Shown: positions 1 to 7,943, counted from the first letter of the stretch. The stretch is 64,000 bases of DNA from Candidatus Dactylopiibacterium carminicum (GCF_014736495.1 NZ_MDUX01000008.1:1-64000), one strand, 5' to 3'. The notes: generated from the sequence alone by a model not told the origin. Numbers and translations are program-made.

Positions 1-648
1 CAGGCCAGGGTGATTTACTCGCTTGTAGAAGGCGCCGCCAATATTGAGCGCCTTGTTGGCCTGGTAAAAGGCCAGCGCTTCCGCTTCGGCGGCTTCCTGC
101 GCCCCGTCTTCATCGTTGGTCGATGCCGAGGTATAGATGCCTTCCCACTGATCCCACAGGTCCATGCGATCCGGCCAGCGCATGATTGACTTGAACACCT
201 TGCGCCGCCATCCAGGCTTGCGCGAGACACGGTTGATCGCCGCGTCGTAGTGCAGCGAGGTGCCCGGCCAGAATATGTCCATCCCACCTGCCGGCCCTGC
301 CAGCCCAACGATGGCCTTGAGCACGAACGACTCCACCTTGTCGCGCACGTTGTCGTCGTTCTCCAGATCGTCCAGGAAGATCAGGTCCGGGCGATGCGGG
401 CCGTGCTTCATCCCGCGCATCTTCTTGCCGGTACCGCCCACACGGATCTTGATGTTGTTGGCCGTGATGACGGTCGTGGCCTGCCAGATGCGGCCCTGGC
501 CAACCGCTTTCGGAAAGTCCGCAGCCAGGCGCGGATTGCTGTCCAGCTCGGCCTTGATTGCCTCCAGCATCTCCGCCGATTGCTCCAGCGTGTTCATGAT
601 GATGCCGATCAGATGCTTGCGCGCTTTCTGGTTGGCCGATCTGCGCGG
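1..648 (-). pseudogene. Phage terminase large subunit, 5'-truncated fragment
   Basis: In the frame that opens after a stop at 649-651, the minus strand encodes a Mu gp28-like terminase. It has a DLIFLDDLENDD Walker-B-like stretch, a following KVESFVLKAIVGLAG segment, and a later SIMRWPDRMDLWDQW segment. The N-terminal ATPase part with the Walker A motif is missing: upstream DNA instead encodes a small coiled-coil protein in another frame, so a deletion has joined the two genes near position 640. The first in-frame ATG is at about 600. The reading frame runs off the left edge, so the C-terminal nuclease domain cannot be judged. The terminase would package phage DNA into the head; this copy cannot be functional. 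Confidence 0.75.
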
Positions 649-832
649 TCAGGTTCTCCTCGATGCGGTTCATCCGCTCGCTCTGCGCGGCCTCCAGGCG
701 CCGGATGTCGCCCTTGATATCTTTGATGCGTTGCGTCAGCCCCGTATGCATGGCCTGCACCGCGCCAGTCAGCTGGCCCAGGCTATGCATGATCTGTGAG
801 TTGTCGCGGCGATCACCGTCGCTCTTGTCCAT
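637..832 (-). pseudogene. Phage coiled-coil protein, 3'-truncated
   Basis: The ATG at 832 overlaps the stop codon of the preceding gene. About 65 residues are plausible protein: a polar start, then QIMHSLGQLTGAVQ and a heptad-rich KDIKGDIRRLEAAQSERM helix. This resembles the small DUF2730-type coiled-coil proteins that lie between lysis and terminase genes in Mu-like phages. At about 640 the frame runs into terminase DNA out of register and only stops near 110, so the real C-terminus has been lost in the same deletion that truncated the terminase gene. Function in the phage is not established. Confidence 0.55.
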
Positions 833-1140
833 TACTGCTCCCCTTCCGGATGATGAAAATCGATCAGCGCATTGAGCCGTTCTGCACACTTTGCGTATCG
901 GGCTTTGGCGTCGGCTGCCCAATGCCCGACGTCGGTATCGGTGGCAGCGCTGGTGGCATCTTCTCCAGCAGGTAGGCCGGTGGCGCTGGGCACACCTGGG
1001 GCACTGCCACTAGGGAGTAGCGATCCCCAGAGGATGTTGTCCGGCACCGTCTTCGCGTGGACCAAGATCACGCACATGGCGCCAAACACTGCCAGCAACA
1101 GCAGAATCATCCAGATAAAAAAACGTAGAGCGAGGATCAT
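832..1140 (-). CDS. Small single-pass membrane protein of the phage lysis cassette
   Basis: A 102-residue protein with one strong N-terminal membrane helix (residues about 5-28, FFIWMILLLLAVFGAMCVIL), followed by a Ser/Ala/Gly-rich linker and a charged C-terminus. Its ATG overlaps the holin gene stop (ATGA), and its own stop overlaps the next gene, so it is translated as part of the amidase-holin cassette. Position and topology suggest a second holin, an antiholin or an inner-membrane spanin. No specific family is recognised. Confidence 0.55.
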   Translation of the reverse strand: MILALRFFIWMILLLLAVFGAMCVILVHAKTVPDNILWGSLLPSGSAPGVPSATGLPAGEDATSAATDTDVGHWAADAKARYAKCAERLNALIDFHHPEGEQ

Positions 1141-1358
1141 TGCCCGCTCCCGTCCTGCGCATCCTGGAGATTCTTCTGCTTGATCACCCGGGCCAGGATG
1201 ATTGCGGAAGCGATCCACTTCACCCAGCCTTCGGGAAGGTATTGCTGCACGGCCGGCAGGTAGTCGTAGGCAAAGGAAATGAGCGTCATCAGCGCCGCCA
1301 GCTGCACGCTCAGGAACTTGTGGGCCTCGCGCCAGTTCTCGATCAGCTTGATCTTCAT
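1137..1358 (-). CDS. Phage holin-like membrane protein
   Basis: A 73-residue protein with two hydrophobic segments: about residues 16-36 (FLSVQLAALMTLISFAYDYL) and a shorter one around WVKWIASAIILARVI. The charged ends fit small phage holins, which permeabilise the inner membrane to release or activate the endolysin. It overlaps the amidase gene by ATGA at 1355-1358 and the next small membrane gene by ATGA at 1137-1140, so all three are translationally coupled. The identification rests on size, topology and position beside the amidase. Confidence 0.65.
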   Translation of the reverse strand: MKIKLIENWREAHKFLSVQLAALMTLISFAYDYLPAVQQYLPEGWVKWIASAIILARVIKQKNLQDAQDGSGQ

Positions 1359-1903
1359 GGCGCCACCTCTTCATACAGGTGGTTCGCCAGAGGCCGCTTT
1401 CCGCCCGCCAGCCAGGCACTCACATCGAAGCCAGGGCACACTTTCAGCCATTCAAACGGCTCGACGATGCCATTGCGGTTCTGATCCGGGCTCATATCCC
1501 GATGTCCCTTCCAAGCGGCATTCGGGTATTTCCCGGCCAGAGACGTCTGCAGGTACGCGAGAGACTCCCACTGGGCGCGGGTGAACTTGTCGGTGCCAAT
1601 CAGGCAGATACCCAGGCTGCGCTGGTTGTAGCCCTGGCAGTGCGCACCAATTTCATCCGTGTGCCTGCCAGTGACGATCTGGCCATTCGTGTAGATCAGG
1701 AAGTGATAGCCAATGCTGCGCAAAGAAGGGTTCAGACGCGGCAGTGCTGCGGGATCGCGCCTGAACCCGCGTTGCGCATGCCATCCGTCGATAGCTTCTG
1801 CCGGCGTCTGAAACCCGGGCTCGCCGGCCTTGCCGCGAAACAGGCTCTTACCATTCGGCGTAGCCGCGCAGTGGATGAGGATGAGATTGATCGGGCGGGC
1901 CAT
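1355..1903 (-). CDS. Phage N-acetylmuramoyl-L-alanine amidase (endolysin)
   Basis: A 182-residue amidase_2/AmpD-fold enzyme that would cut the bond between muramic acid and the stem peptide to lyse the host. The expected zinc-site pattern is visible: an early His in LILIHCAATP, a GYHFLIYTNG core strand, and a GHRDMSPD stretch with the second His and the catalytic Asp region. There is no signal peptide, so export would depend on the holin encoded immediately downstream with a 4-bp overlap. The ATG at 1903 begins right at the conserved N-terminus. The gene looks intact despite the decay around it. Confidence 0.88.
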   Translation of the reverse strand: MARPINLILIHCAATPNGKSLFRGKAGEPGFQTPAEAIDGWHAQRGFRRDPAALPRLNPSLRSIGYHFLIYTNGQIVTGRHTDEIGAHCQGYNQRSLGICLIGTDKFTRAQWESLAYLQTSLAGKYPNAAWKGHRDMSPDQNRNGIVEPFEWLKVCPGFDVSAWLAGGKRPLANHLYEEVAP

Positions 1904-1952
1904 GATCAGGCCGCCCCAAGGGTGGATTTGCGCATCGCCGTAAGCTCCAGAA

Positions 1953-1979
1953 AAGAAAAAGGGCCTCGAAATCGAGACC
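1953..1979 (-). terminator. Rho-independent terminator between prophage operons
   Basis: On the minus strand, GGTCTCGA and TCGAGGCC form an 8-bp stem with one G-T pair and a 2-nt loop, followed by CTTTTTCTTTT. It lies between the small membrane protein gene ending at 2149 and the amidase gene starting at 1903, and would separate the repressor transcript from the lysis cassette. Confidence 0.65.
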
Positions 1980-2148
1980 TCAGCTTACGCAGGCGCGCGA
2001 AGCGCGATTACCCGTGAAACGTTTCCAGCCCTACGCCGTTGCCTTCAGGGATATCCAATGCCCCCGGACAAACACCAGGAGCGTTTCATGAACAGCATGG
2101 CAGCAAATCAATGGCTACGACAATGGGCTCAACACCACCGCAGGGCCT

Positions 2149-2472
2149 TCAAGATAGCGACGGACACGCCATCGCCACAAATGCCACCCACAGCACCAAG
2201 GATGCGGCCAAACTGGCGTAGCAGCATTTCTCGGCTGCTCGCACGATCCAGGCGGGCTGCGCGAAAATTGGCTCGCCTGGTTCGTCTTCGCCTTCCTCAA
2301 GAGTGCTGCTTATTCGTGCGGCCAGATCTATCGCCAATTGCCGCTGCACGGATACTTCGCCGTATAAAGCGACTGCGCCGGCTAGGATACCTGCCGCATT
2401 TGCTGCCAATGCCAGTTGCAAAAACAGCAACTGAGCCGGAGCAAAGTGCCGCCCAGCCAATTGCCCCGCCAT
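2149..2472 (-). CDS. Prophage two-helix membrane protein
   Basis: A 107-residue protein with two hydrophobic segments, about residues 13-42 (LLFLQLALAANAAGILAGAV) and 84-102 (ASLAASLVLWVAFVAM), separated by a charged acidic loop (EEGEDEPGEP). The ATG at 2472 overlaps the stop of the preceding secreted-protein gene (TGATG), so the two are coupled, and both are downstream of the repressor gene. Genes expressed with a phage repressor are candidates for lysogenic conversion or superinfection exclusion, but that is inference. No named family is recognised. Confidence 0.55.
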   Translation of the reverse strand: MAGQLAGRHFAPAQLLFLQLALAANAAGILAGAVALYGEVSVQRQLAIDLAARISSTLEEGEDEPGEPIFAQPAWIVRAAEKCCYASLAASLVLWVAFVAMACPSLS

Positions 2473-2879
2473 CAGGGAAAAGAATCCGGCTGCCAGCAAG
2501 ACCAGGCTGCTGCACTTTCCCCATAGGAGAAAGCCATGTGCATCGGATTGGTTACAGCCGCCCAGTCCAGCTGTGTCGATATGCGCCCCTCAAGACGATT
2601 TGCGAAATCATGCAGATGGCCAATGTATTCACTTCTCATGTTGGCTGCGCTGTAACACTGGCTGGAGGCACCGAACATCTTCTCCACTCGGTCGCGAAGC
2701 ACCATCGCAGCCTTAACGTAGGCTGCCCGCTCCTGAAACGGTTTTTTGTAGAACAGGCTGGTGTCGTAGAACGGCTGCTTGATCTGGTCATACAGTGCAC
2801 TGGCCTCCTTGTAGGAGGGCTGTTTTGCCAGTGCAGGCACACTCAATAGCGCTGTCATCAGGATCAGTAGTGCTTTCAT
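2472..2879 (-). CDS. Prophage secreted/periplasmic hypothetical protein
   Basis: A 135-residue protein with a clear Sec signal peptide (MKALLILMTALLSVPALA, cleavage after ALA at about residue 18) and a helical mature part containing a single Cys pair region (SSQCYSAANM and AAWSCW). The start overlaps the repressor stop by ATGA at 2876-2879, so it is co-transcribed with the repressor and likely made in the lysogen. No family is recognised. Periplasmic proteins in this position can act in superinfection exclusion; nothing in the sequence proves that. Confidence 0.55.
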   Translation of the reverse strand: MKALLILMTALLSVPALAKQPSYKEASALYDQIKQPFYDTSLFYKKPFQERAAYVKAAMVLRDRVEKMFGASSQCYSAANMRSEYIGHLHDFANRLEGRISTQLDWAAVTNPMHMAFSYGESAAAWSCWQPDSFP

Positions 2880-3232
2880 TTCTCTTCTTCCTGACCCAAC
2901 TCCACCCCATAGGCTTTCCTGAGCGCAACCAAGCCGGTCAGACCGGCCTGGCGAGCCTCCGCATTCGGTAGCGCGCGGCAGTTCCTCAGATAGGCCAGCT
3001 CTGTCGGGGTGGTTGCTACGTTCCCGGAGCGTATGCCCGAGATGACGAACAGGACGTCGACCCCGATATCAGCCTTGACCAGCGCATCGAAGTACGCCGC
3101 GTCTGGCTGGCGCTCTCCGCTCTCGTAGTTGATCTGAGACCGTTTACTTACTCCGCATGCCTCACCAAAGGCCGTCTGACTGAGCTTCAGACGCTCGCGT
3201 TCGAATTTTAGACGCTCTCCTGTGGTACTCAT
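2876..3232 (-). CDS. Phage XRE-family repressor
   Basis: A 118-residue regulator with an N-terminal helix-turn-helix of the XRE/Cro-CI class. Residues about 5-60 include LKFERERLKLSQTAFGEACG and SQINYESGERQPDAAYFDAL, the recognition and dimer-proximal helices. The C-terminal half has no peptidase signature, so it is not a LexA/CI-type self-cleaving repressor. It is divergent from the regulator starting at 3269 with only 36 bp between them, the usual layout of a lysis/lysogeny switch. It heads an overlapping cistron set with two membrane or secreted proteins. Confidence 0.8.
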   Translation of the reverse strand: MSTTGERLKFERERLKLSQTAFGEACGVSKRSQINYESGERQPDAAYFDALVKADIGVDVLFVISGIRSGNVATTPTELAYLRNCRALPNAEARQAGLTGLVALRKAYGVELGQEEEK

Positions 3233-3268
3233 TCATCCCCCAAAAAACAAGTTTCAAGGTGCAAATTC
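3233..3268. promoter_or_regulatory. Divergent prophage switch region
   Basis: Only 36 bp separate the repressor ATG (minus) from the gp16-like regulator ATG (plus), so promoters and operators must overlap each other and the coding starts. The gap contains a ribosome binding site (AAGGTG) 7 nt before the 3269 ATG. No operator repeat can be assigned with certainty by eye. Confidence 0.4.
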
Positions 3269-3493
3269 ATGCACTATGATGAATTACCGATTACGATAGT
3301 TGGGATTAGACACATGACACCGGAGCAAGTAAAGAAACGCTTTGAACGCGAAGGTAAAACCTTCACTGGCTGGGCGCGCGAGAACGGTTTTGATCCACGT
3401 ACCGTGATTGCCGTGGTGAATGGCGTGAATAAAGAACGGTACGGCCGGGCGCACGAAGTGGCTGTTGCCCTTGGCATCAAGGAGGTGGCTTGA
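3269..3493 (+). CDS. BcepMu gp16-like phage DNA-binding regulator
   Basis: A 74-residue protein whose core (LTPEQ-like MTPEQVKKRFEREGKT, then GWARENGFDPRTVIAVVNG and HEVAVALGIK) matches the BcepMu gp16 family of small helix-turn-helix regulators that begin the early operon of BcepMu-type transposable phages. The first ATG at 3269 has an AAGGTG site; an internal ATG at 3314 coincides with the usual family start, so the true N-terminus is uncertain. The stop overlaps the next ATG (TGATG at 3491-3495). Confidence 0.8.
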   Translation: MHYDELPITIVGIRHMTPEQVKKRFEREGKTFTGWARENGFDPRTVIAVVNGVNKERYGRAHEVAVALGIKEVA

Positions 3494-4833
3494 TGAGCAC
3501 GCCTGCTGATGTGAAATACCGCAACCCGGAATACCCCTCGCAGACGTGGTCAGGCCGTGGGCGCATGCCCAAGTGGGTCGATGAATACGTAGGGAATGTC
3601 GGCCCGATTGAAGACCTGCTGATTTCTGCCAGTGACACCAAGGCCGCCGAAGAAGAAGGGGCCATTGATCTCGGCATCGGGGATGCCGCCACGCCGACGC
3701 TCGGCGAACGCTTGTATGCAGACCGGATCGCCGCTGGTACCGCCTCGATGCCGGATGACAATTCGCCGTCCCTCACGCCGGGCACCCTCCTGGCGCTGAC
3801 CCAAATGGGTATTCCGCACCGCACAGTCATCGACACCCAGTATCAGCCTGGCACGGTGGCGCATGACAGCACCCAAGCGCAACCCGGGGCAGGAAATGCA
3901 AAACCGCTACCGGGTAGCGGGTTTAGAAGCAGCAGCGAGGCGACGACGATGCCGGTAGCTGTTTCTGGTGCGGAACTGGACGGGATCACCACAGCAGAAC
4001 GCGCCCTGGCCGAGTTTCTGGAAGTCGACCTGTCAGCCAGCACGGAGGTGCTGCTGTTCCGCGTCCGCGAGAATTCCCGCGTTCTGCTGGTCGAGGAAAT
4101 CCGCATGGGTTTGCGCTTGGCTGCCCTCAAGGAACGGCTGAGGCATGGTGAATTCCTGCCCGCCGTCGCTGAAATCGGCATCCCGGAGCGGGCCGCACAG
4201 AAGGCCATGCAGACCGCCCGCGCCTTTGCTGCCGAGGGCGATGCCCGGCGGCGTCAGCAATTGCTGGACATGGGCAAAACCAGGGGGGCAGCACTACTGG
4301 CCACCAAGCCCGAAGTCCGCGAGCAGATTCTGAGTGATCCCGAACTCTCCCTGGAGGCGATGGAGGCCACCTTTGGCGATATCGAGGCTTTTGTGGATCT
4401 CTCCGCAGAGCAGTACGGCACAACCCTACGGGGCGTCGCGGGCAAGGGCAATCTGAGTCTCCTCACCTTCGATGGTCGGTACAAGGTTCAGCGCGCCATT
4501 TCCGAGTCGATTACCTTCGACGAGCGCTTACTCGCAGCGAAGGCGCTCATCGATGAATTCATCAATGATCTGACCTCCAAGCCCGGCGTGCCTTCGGACC
4601 TGAAGGTGCTGGTCAATGACGCGTTTCAGGTCGACAAGAGCGGCAACCTCAGTGTTGGCCGTGTGCTAGGCCTGCGCCGCTTCGATATCTCCGATCCCCG
4701 CTGGCTCTCGGCTATGAAGGCTATCGGAGAGTCCGTCCAGGTCATCGGCAGCAAGTCCTATTTGCGGGTGTACGAGCGCGTTGGCGATACCGACCAGTTC
4801 CGTGCGATTCCCCTTGATGTTGCGGGGGTGTGA
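3493..4833 (+). CDS. Chimeric early phage protein: H-NS-like motif + DUF3102 + DUF3164
   Basis: A 446-residue protein with three parts. Residues 8-32 carry an H-NS-type DNA-binding motif (YRNPEYPSQTWSGRGRMPKW). Residues about 165-285 resemble DUF3102 (LLVEEIRMGLRLAALKERL, then GEFLPAVAEIGIPERAAQ). From about residue 292 the sequence abruptly becomes DUF3164 (FGDIEAFVDLSAEQYG, LTFDGRYKVQRAI, LVNDAFQVDKSGNL, GRVLGLRRFDI, SYLRVYERVGDTD). In related phages DUF3102 and DUF3164 are separate genes flanking transposases A and B. Here they are joined in frame near 4366, which fits a deletion that removed the transposase module and left an open hybrid gene. The ATG at 3493 has GGAGGTG upstream. Confidence 0.7.
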   Translation: MSTPADVKYRNPEYPSQTWSGRGRMPKWVDEYVGNVGPIEDLLISASDTKAAEEEGAIDLGIGDAATPTLGERLYADRIAAGTASMPDDNSPSLTPGTLLALTQMGIPHRTVIDTQYQPGTVAHDSTQAQPGAGNAKPLPGSGFRSSSEATTMPVAVSGAELDGITTAERALAEFLEVDLSASTEVLLFRVRENSRVLLVEEIRMGLRLAALKERLRHGEFLPAVAEIGIPERAAQKAMQTARAFAAEGDARRRQQLLDMGKTRGAALLATKPEVREQILSDPELSLEAMEATFGDIEAFVDLSAEQYGTTLRGVAGKGNLSLLTFDGRYKVQRAISESITFDERLLAAKALIDEFINDLTSKPGVPSDLKVLVNDAFQVDKSGNLSVGRVLGLRRFDISDPRWLSAMKAIGESVQVIGSKSYLRVYERVGDTDQFRAIPLDVAGV

Positions 4834-5232
4834 GATGGGTACGCGCTGCGCAGCAAGCTGTGGGTGCGGGCACATACCTGGTCGGTGCGCGAGAGTACCG
4901 ACAAGGGTGGTTACTGCACGGTGACCATCGAATTCGTGCCAGGTGGCGAGACTGCGCAGCCGACGCCCGACCGCGTGGATGTGGCAGCAGGCTGCATCAC
5001 GACGCTGACCGATGGGGTGGTGGATGTGCGCCGCCAGGCGCTCACCAGCGCGGCCAGGCTGGAGGCGCTGGATATGGTGCGCACGGCGCTAACGACACGC
5101 GCTCCTGCGCTGACTGACGTCGAGGTGCAAGAGGTGACGCCCGACGATCCGGCTGGAAACGTTTCCAGCGTGTTGATTGAGATTAGCGGTTTGCACAATG
5201 GGCGAAAGTTCATTGTGCGAGTCGCTTTGTGA
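4834..5232 (+). pseudogene. Tail gene remnants: gp43-like (DNA circularisation N) joined to a baseplate gene
   Basis: Directly after the DUF3164 stop and in the same frame, the DNA reads LRSKLWVRAHTWSVRESTDK and CTVTIEFVPGG, an internal part of the Mu N/gp43 DNA-circularisation (tail) protein. The sequence then changes character to a C-terminal segment (VRTALTTRAPALTDVEVQEV ... HNGRKFIVRVAL) that could be the end of a gp46/W-like baseplate protein; this second assignment is tentative. The first available ATG is at 4864. Both parent genes are mostly missing, so two deletions are implied. Confidence 0.5.
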
Positions 5233-5420
5233 CCTATTCCCGTCCCACTTACTCAGACCTGCTGACGCGCATCCAGGCGGACCTGGCCGATGTGCCGGCA
5301 GCGCTGCGTTTGCCACTGAGCGCAGCCTGGGGGCGTGCCTGCCATGGCCAGCATGGCCACCTAGAGTGGATAGACGCGCAGTGCTCGCCTCTGACATGCG
5401 AAGAGGCGCGTCTGGCCGAC
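5229..5420 (+). pseudogene. Baseplate J-like (Mu gp47) N-terminal remnant
   Basis: A GTG at 5229 overlaps the preceding stop and opens a frame whose first about 60 residues (YSDLLTRIQADLADVPAALR, then ACHGQHGHLEWIDAQCSP) match the N-terminus of Mu gp47/baseplate J proteins. Around 5400-5420 it collides with gp48-like coding in another frame and loses homology. A full gp47 is several hundred residues, so nearly all of it has been deleted, joining it to the downstream gp48-like gene. Confidence 0.6.
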
Positions 5421-5827
5421 TGGCCGCCTTGCTGCCTCCTGGGAAGGCATGGGAATGGCCGGAAGGCAGTTTTGGCGATGACCTGCTTGTGGCCACGGCC
5501 ACAGAGTTGGCGCGCATCGAATCCGAGGCTTTGAGCCTGCTGGATGCGGCAATCGCGCTCTACAAGCCTCGATACCGTGGCTGGAGTCTTGCGGACTATC
5601 AAGACGTCGCCGGTGCGGCGGTCGGCGTTGGAGTTGCGACCGTTGATGGTGGTATCGCGCCCCCTTGCGCGGGACTAAGCCGCGTTGGCGCGCGCACCTG
5701 GAGCGAGCGCAGCCGCTACATCCTGCGCGTTCGCTACAGCGGCGGCGCCTCGGTACTGGCTGCCTTGCGGGCGGCACTGGACCCATTCAAACAAGGCCAT
5801 ATCTGGCTGCTGTACGTCGAGGGGTAA
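5396..5827 (+). CDS. Mu gp48-like tail protein (DUF2313), possibly N-truncated
   Basis: From the ATG at 5396 this frame encodes 143 residues with the hallmark LAALLPPGKAW near the N-terminus, SLADYQDVAGAAVGV-type central sequence, and a C-terminus ALDPFKQGHIWLLYVEG typical of DUF2313 (Mu gp48, YmfQ) tail proteins. It ends 2 bp before the tail fibre gene, the normal Mu order. Its first residues overlap the gp47 remnant in another frame, so a few N-terminal residues may be deletion-derived. The protein connects the baseplate to the fibres in intact phages. Confidence 0.65.
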   Translation: MRRGASGRLAALLPPGKAWEWPEGSFGDDLLVATATELARIESEALSLLDAAIALYKPRYRGWSLADYQDVAGAAVGVGVATVDGGIAPPCAGLSRVGARTWSERSRYILRVRYSGGASVLAALRAALDPFKQGHIWLLYVEG

Positions 5828-5829
5828 GC

Positions 5830-7215
5830 ATGAAAAGAACGCAAGGGGCTGGTAATGTCGCAGGCTTGTTTGTCGAAGAAGATGTTGCGGCTGGACGTCA
5901 GCCGACGGTGATCACTGCAGAATTCTTGAATGATCTGCAGGAAGAAATCTGCAATGCCATTACGGCCTATCTAGCGCTCGATGGGGCCAGCCGCACCCAG
6001 CTCCGGCAGGTGCTGGCACTCAAGGCAAACCTACTCAGTCCGGCTTTGTCCGGCACGCCTACTGCGCCCACTGCAGCCGGCGATGCCGCGACAACACAGA
6101 TCGCGAACATGGCTGCAGTGCGTGGCGCGATGGCCCTCTTTGGGCTGGGGCAAGTATCAAGGCAGGTCACGGGCGATCTGAACGACCTGGATAAAAACGG
6201 CTTCTATATGGGCCAAAGCCTCGCGAACGCACCGCTCAACTCTACGGCTTGGTTTTATGTGCTGCACCAGCGCCACAACGCAAGCTACGCGTCCCAGACC
6301 GCCTGGATGTTCGGCCTGAATGCCACGCGAGTCTTCTTCAGGCAAAGCTCTAGCGGAGTGTGGGGGGCGTGGGTAGAAAACGCCCTGCTGGATTCCCCCG
6401 CGTTCGCCGGCATGCCTACAGCACCAACTGCCGCTGCCGACGCGCAGACCGCCCAGCTCGCGAACATGGCTGCAGTGCGCGGCGCGATGGCGCTATTCGG
6501 CGTAGGCAACATCAGTGCAGCGGCTACCGATCTGAACGAGATCACGCTGAACGGGATGTACAAAGCTGCGGGCACGGCGCTGAACACGCCACTTGCGCAA
6601 CCTGTGACCGTCTGGCACCAGCGGTATGACGGCAACTTCTCGGCACAGATCGCTGTGTCGTACAGCGATGGGGGGCGTCTGTTCGTTCGCCGTACCAGCG
6701 CTGGAACCTGGCAGGCATGGCAGGAGATTGCAACGTCCGCAGCAGTGGCACTCAAGCAAGACGCACTCGGCTATACGCCTGTGCGACAGGGCACGGGCGT
6801 TGGCCAGACCACGAATACGATCCACATCGGCTATTCAGCCGAGGGGAAAATCAAAGCGACGGTTGGGGTAACTGATTTTGGCCCGATCTGGACGGGGTCA
6901 CACGCCCAGCTTCTGACAGGAGCCAACGGTTATCAAAAACTCCCCAGCGGGCTGATCATTCAGTGGGGCACGATCGCCACGGCAACGCGCCCAATGGAGT
7001 CCGGCTTCGGCACGCAGACCTTCTCCGTCGCATTCCCCACGGCGTGTGCTGGAGTCGTCGCGCAAGCCAACAGTGACGCGGCAGTGGGCCTGCATGATCT
7101 CTTCACGCAGGTCGGCAGCATTAGCCAAAGCTCTTTCATGCTGGGCACAGACTCCAACACTTCCGGAACCGACCCTAGAACCTTCGGCGTGCGCTGGTTC
7201 GCTATTGGCTATTGA
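5830..7215 (+). CDS. Phage tail fibre protein with two pyocin-knob repeats
   Basis: A 461-residue fibre. After an N-terminal adaptor there are two copies of a module beginning with SGTPTAPTAA or GMPTAPTAA and QIANMAAVRGAMALFG, each followed by a pyocin-knob-like domain (DLNDLDKNGFYMGQSLANAP and DLNEITLNGMYKAAGTALN). The C-terminal about 100 residues start with NGYQKLPSGLIIQWG, the start of the gp53-like receptor-binding tip common to Mu-like and tailocin fibres. The protein would bind the host surface. It starts 2 bp after the gp48-like gene and looks intact. Confidence 0.85.
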   Translation: MKRTQGAGNVAGLFVEEDVAAGRQPTVITAEFLNDLQEEICNAITAYLALDGASRTQLRQVLALKANLLSPALSGTPTAPTAAGDAATTQIANMAAVRGAMALFGLGQVSRQVTGDLNDLDKNGFYMGQSLANAPLNSTAWFYVLHQRHNASYASQTAWMFGLNATRVFFRQSSSGVWGAWVENALLDSPAFAGMPTAPTAAADAQTAQLANMAAVRGAMALFGVGNISAAATDLNEITLNGMYKAAGTALNTPLAQPVTVWHQRYDGNFSAQIAVSYSDGGRLFVRRTSAGTWQAWQEIATSAAVALKQDALGYTPVRQGTGVGQTTNTIHIGYSAEGKIKATVGVTDFGPIWTGSHAQLLTGANGYQKLPSGLIIQWGTIATATRPMESGFGTQTFSVAFPTACAGVVAQANSDAAVGLHDLFTQVGSISQSSFMLGTDSNTSGTDPRTFGVRWFAIGY

Positions 7216-7224
7216 GAGGTGCTC

Positions 7225-7797
7225 ATGTTCTATTCCCCATCCTTGCGCGGCTTCTACACCCCAGATCTCCACGGCGCCCTCGTGCTCCACATCGATGACC
7301 CTCTATGGGTGCGCCCAACGATCAACATTACACTGCAGCCCGGCGAGTCGTTCCCGACCTCCGATGGCACGATCAAAAACGATACTGAAGTGCCGCTCGA
7401 TCTAGCCGACATTGAGGACTGGCGAATCGAGCATCCGCAGGTCGAGGTGCCCAACCCGGCATGCCAGATCCCTGCTGACGCGGTGGAAGAAAGCCTTTGG
7501 CCTGCCCCTTACAACGATCTCATGGCTGGCCAGGCTGCTGGCCAAAACATCGTGCCCGACGAAAACGGCTTCCCCGTGCTCGTCGCACTCGATCAGCCCA
7601 CCGCCGCCGAACTGCGGAGTAAAGCCATCCTCGTCGAGTTGGCAACACTGGACGCCGCCGGCGCCCGCCCGGCACGCGCCATTGCCCTGGCCGTGGCCTC
7701 TGGCGCGGCGCCCGCTGCGGAAGACCTCACCCGCCTACAGGAGATCGAAGCTCAGGCGGTCGCACTGCGCGAAGAACTTGCAGCGCTTGAAATATAA
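7225..7797 (+). CDS. Tail fibre assembly-like protein
   Basis: A 190-residue protein immediately after the tail fibre gene. The start at 7225 is chosen because GAGAGG lies 7 nt upstream; a GTG two codons earlier is possible. The N-terminus (YSPSLRGFYTPDLHGAL, IDDPLWVRPTINITLQPGES) and a C-terminal helical repeat-like part (ELRSKAILVELATLDAAGAR, EIEAQAVALREELAALEI) resemble fibre-adjacent proteins that act as chaperones or fibre-tip partners. Assignment is from position and composition. Confidence 0.6.
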   Translation: MFYSPSLRGFYTPDLHGALVLHIDDPLWVRPTINITLQPGESFPTSDGTIKNDTEVPLDLADIEDWRIEHPQVEVPNPACQIPADAVEESLWPAPYNDLMAGQAAGQNIVPDENGFPVLVALDQPTAAELRSKAILVELATLDAAGARPARAIALAVASGAAPAAEDLTRLQEIEAQAVALREELAALEI

Positions 7798-7943
7798 GCA
7801 GTAAGGAAGACGGCGCCGATCCGGGATGCGGGAACATCCCGAACCGGCACCGACCCGCTGACACATCCAGCGAGCCAGCCAAGGCCGCCTGCTCCGTCGA
7901 CAGAGCGCGGGCAGCCTAGCACACGAAAAAAAGAAGGCTCCTG
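7798..7943 (+). other. Leader region of the com-like gene
   Basis: The stretch holds a short hairpin (GGGATG CGGGAA CATCCC, 7825-7842) and a poly-A stretch with GGCTCC before the com ATG. In phage Mu the com/mom region is controlled by mRNA structure; whether this leader has that role is unknown. Confidence 0.3.
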
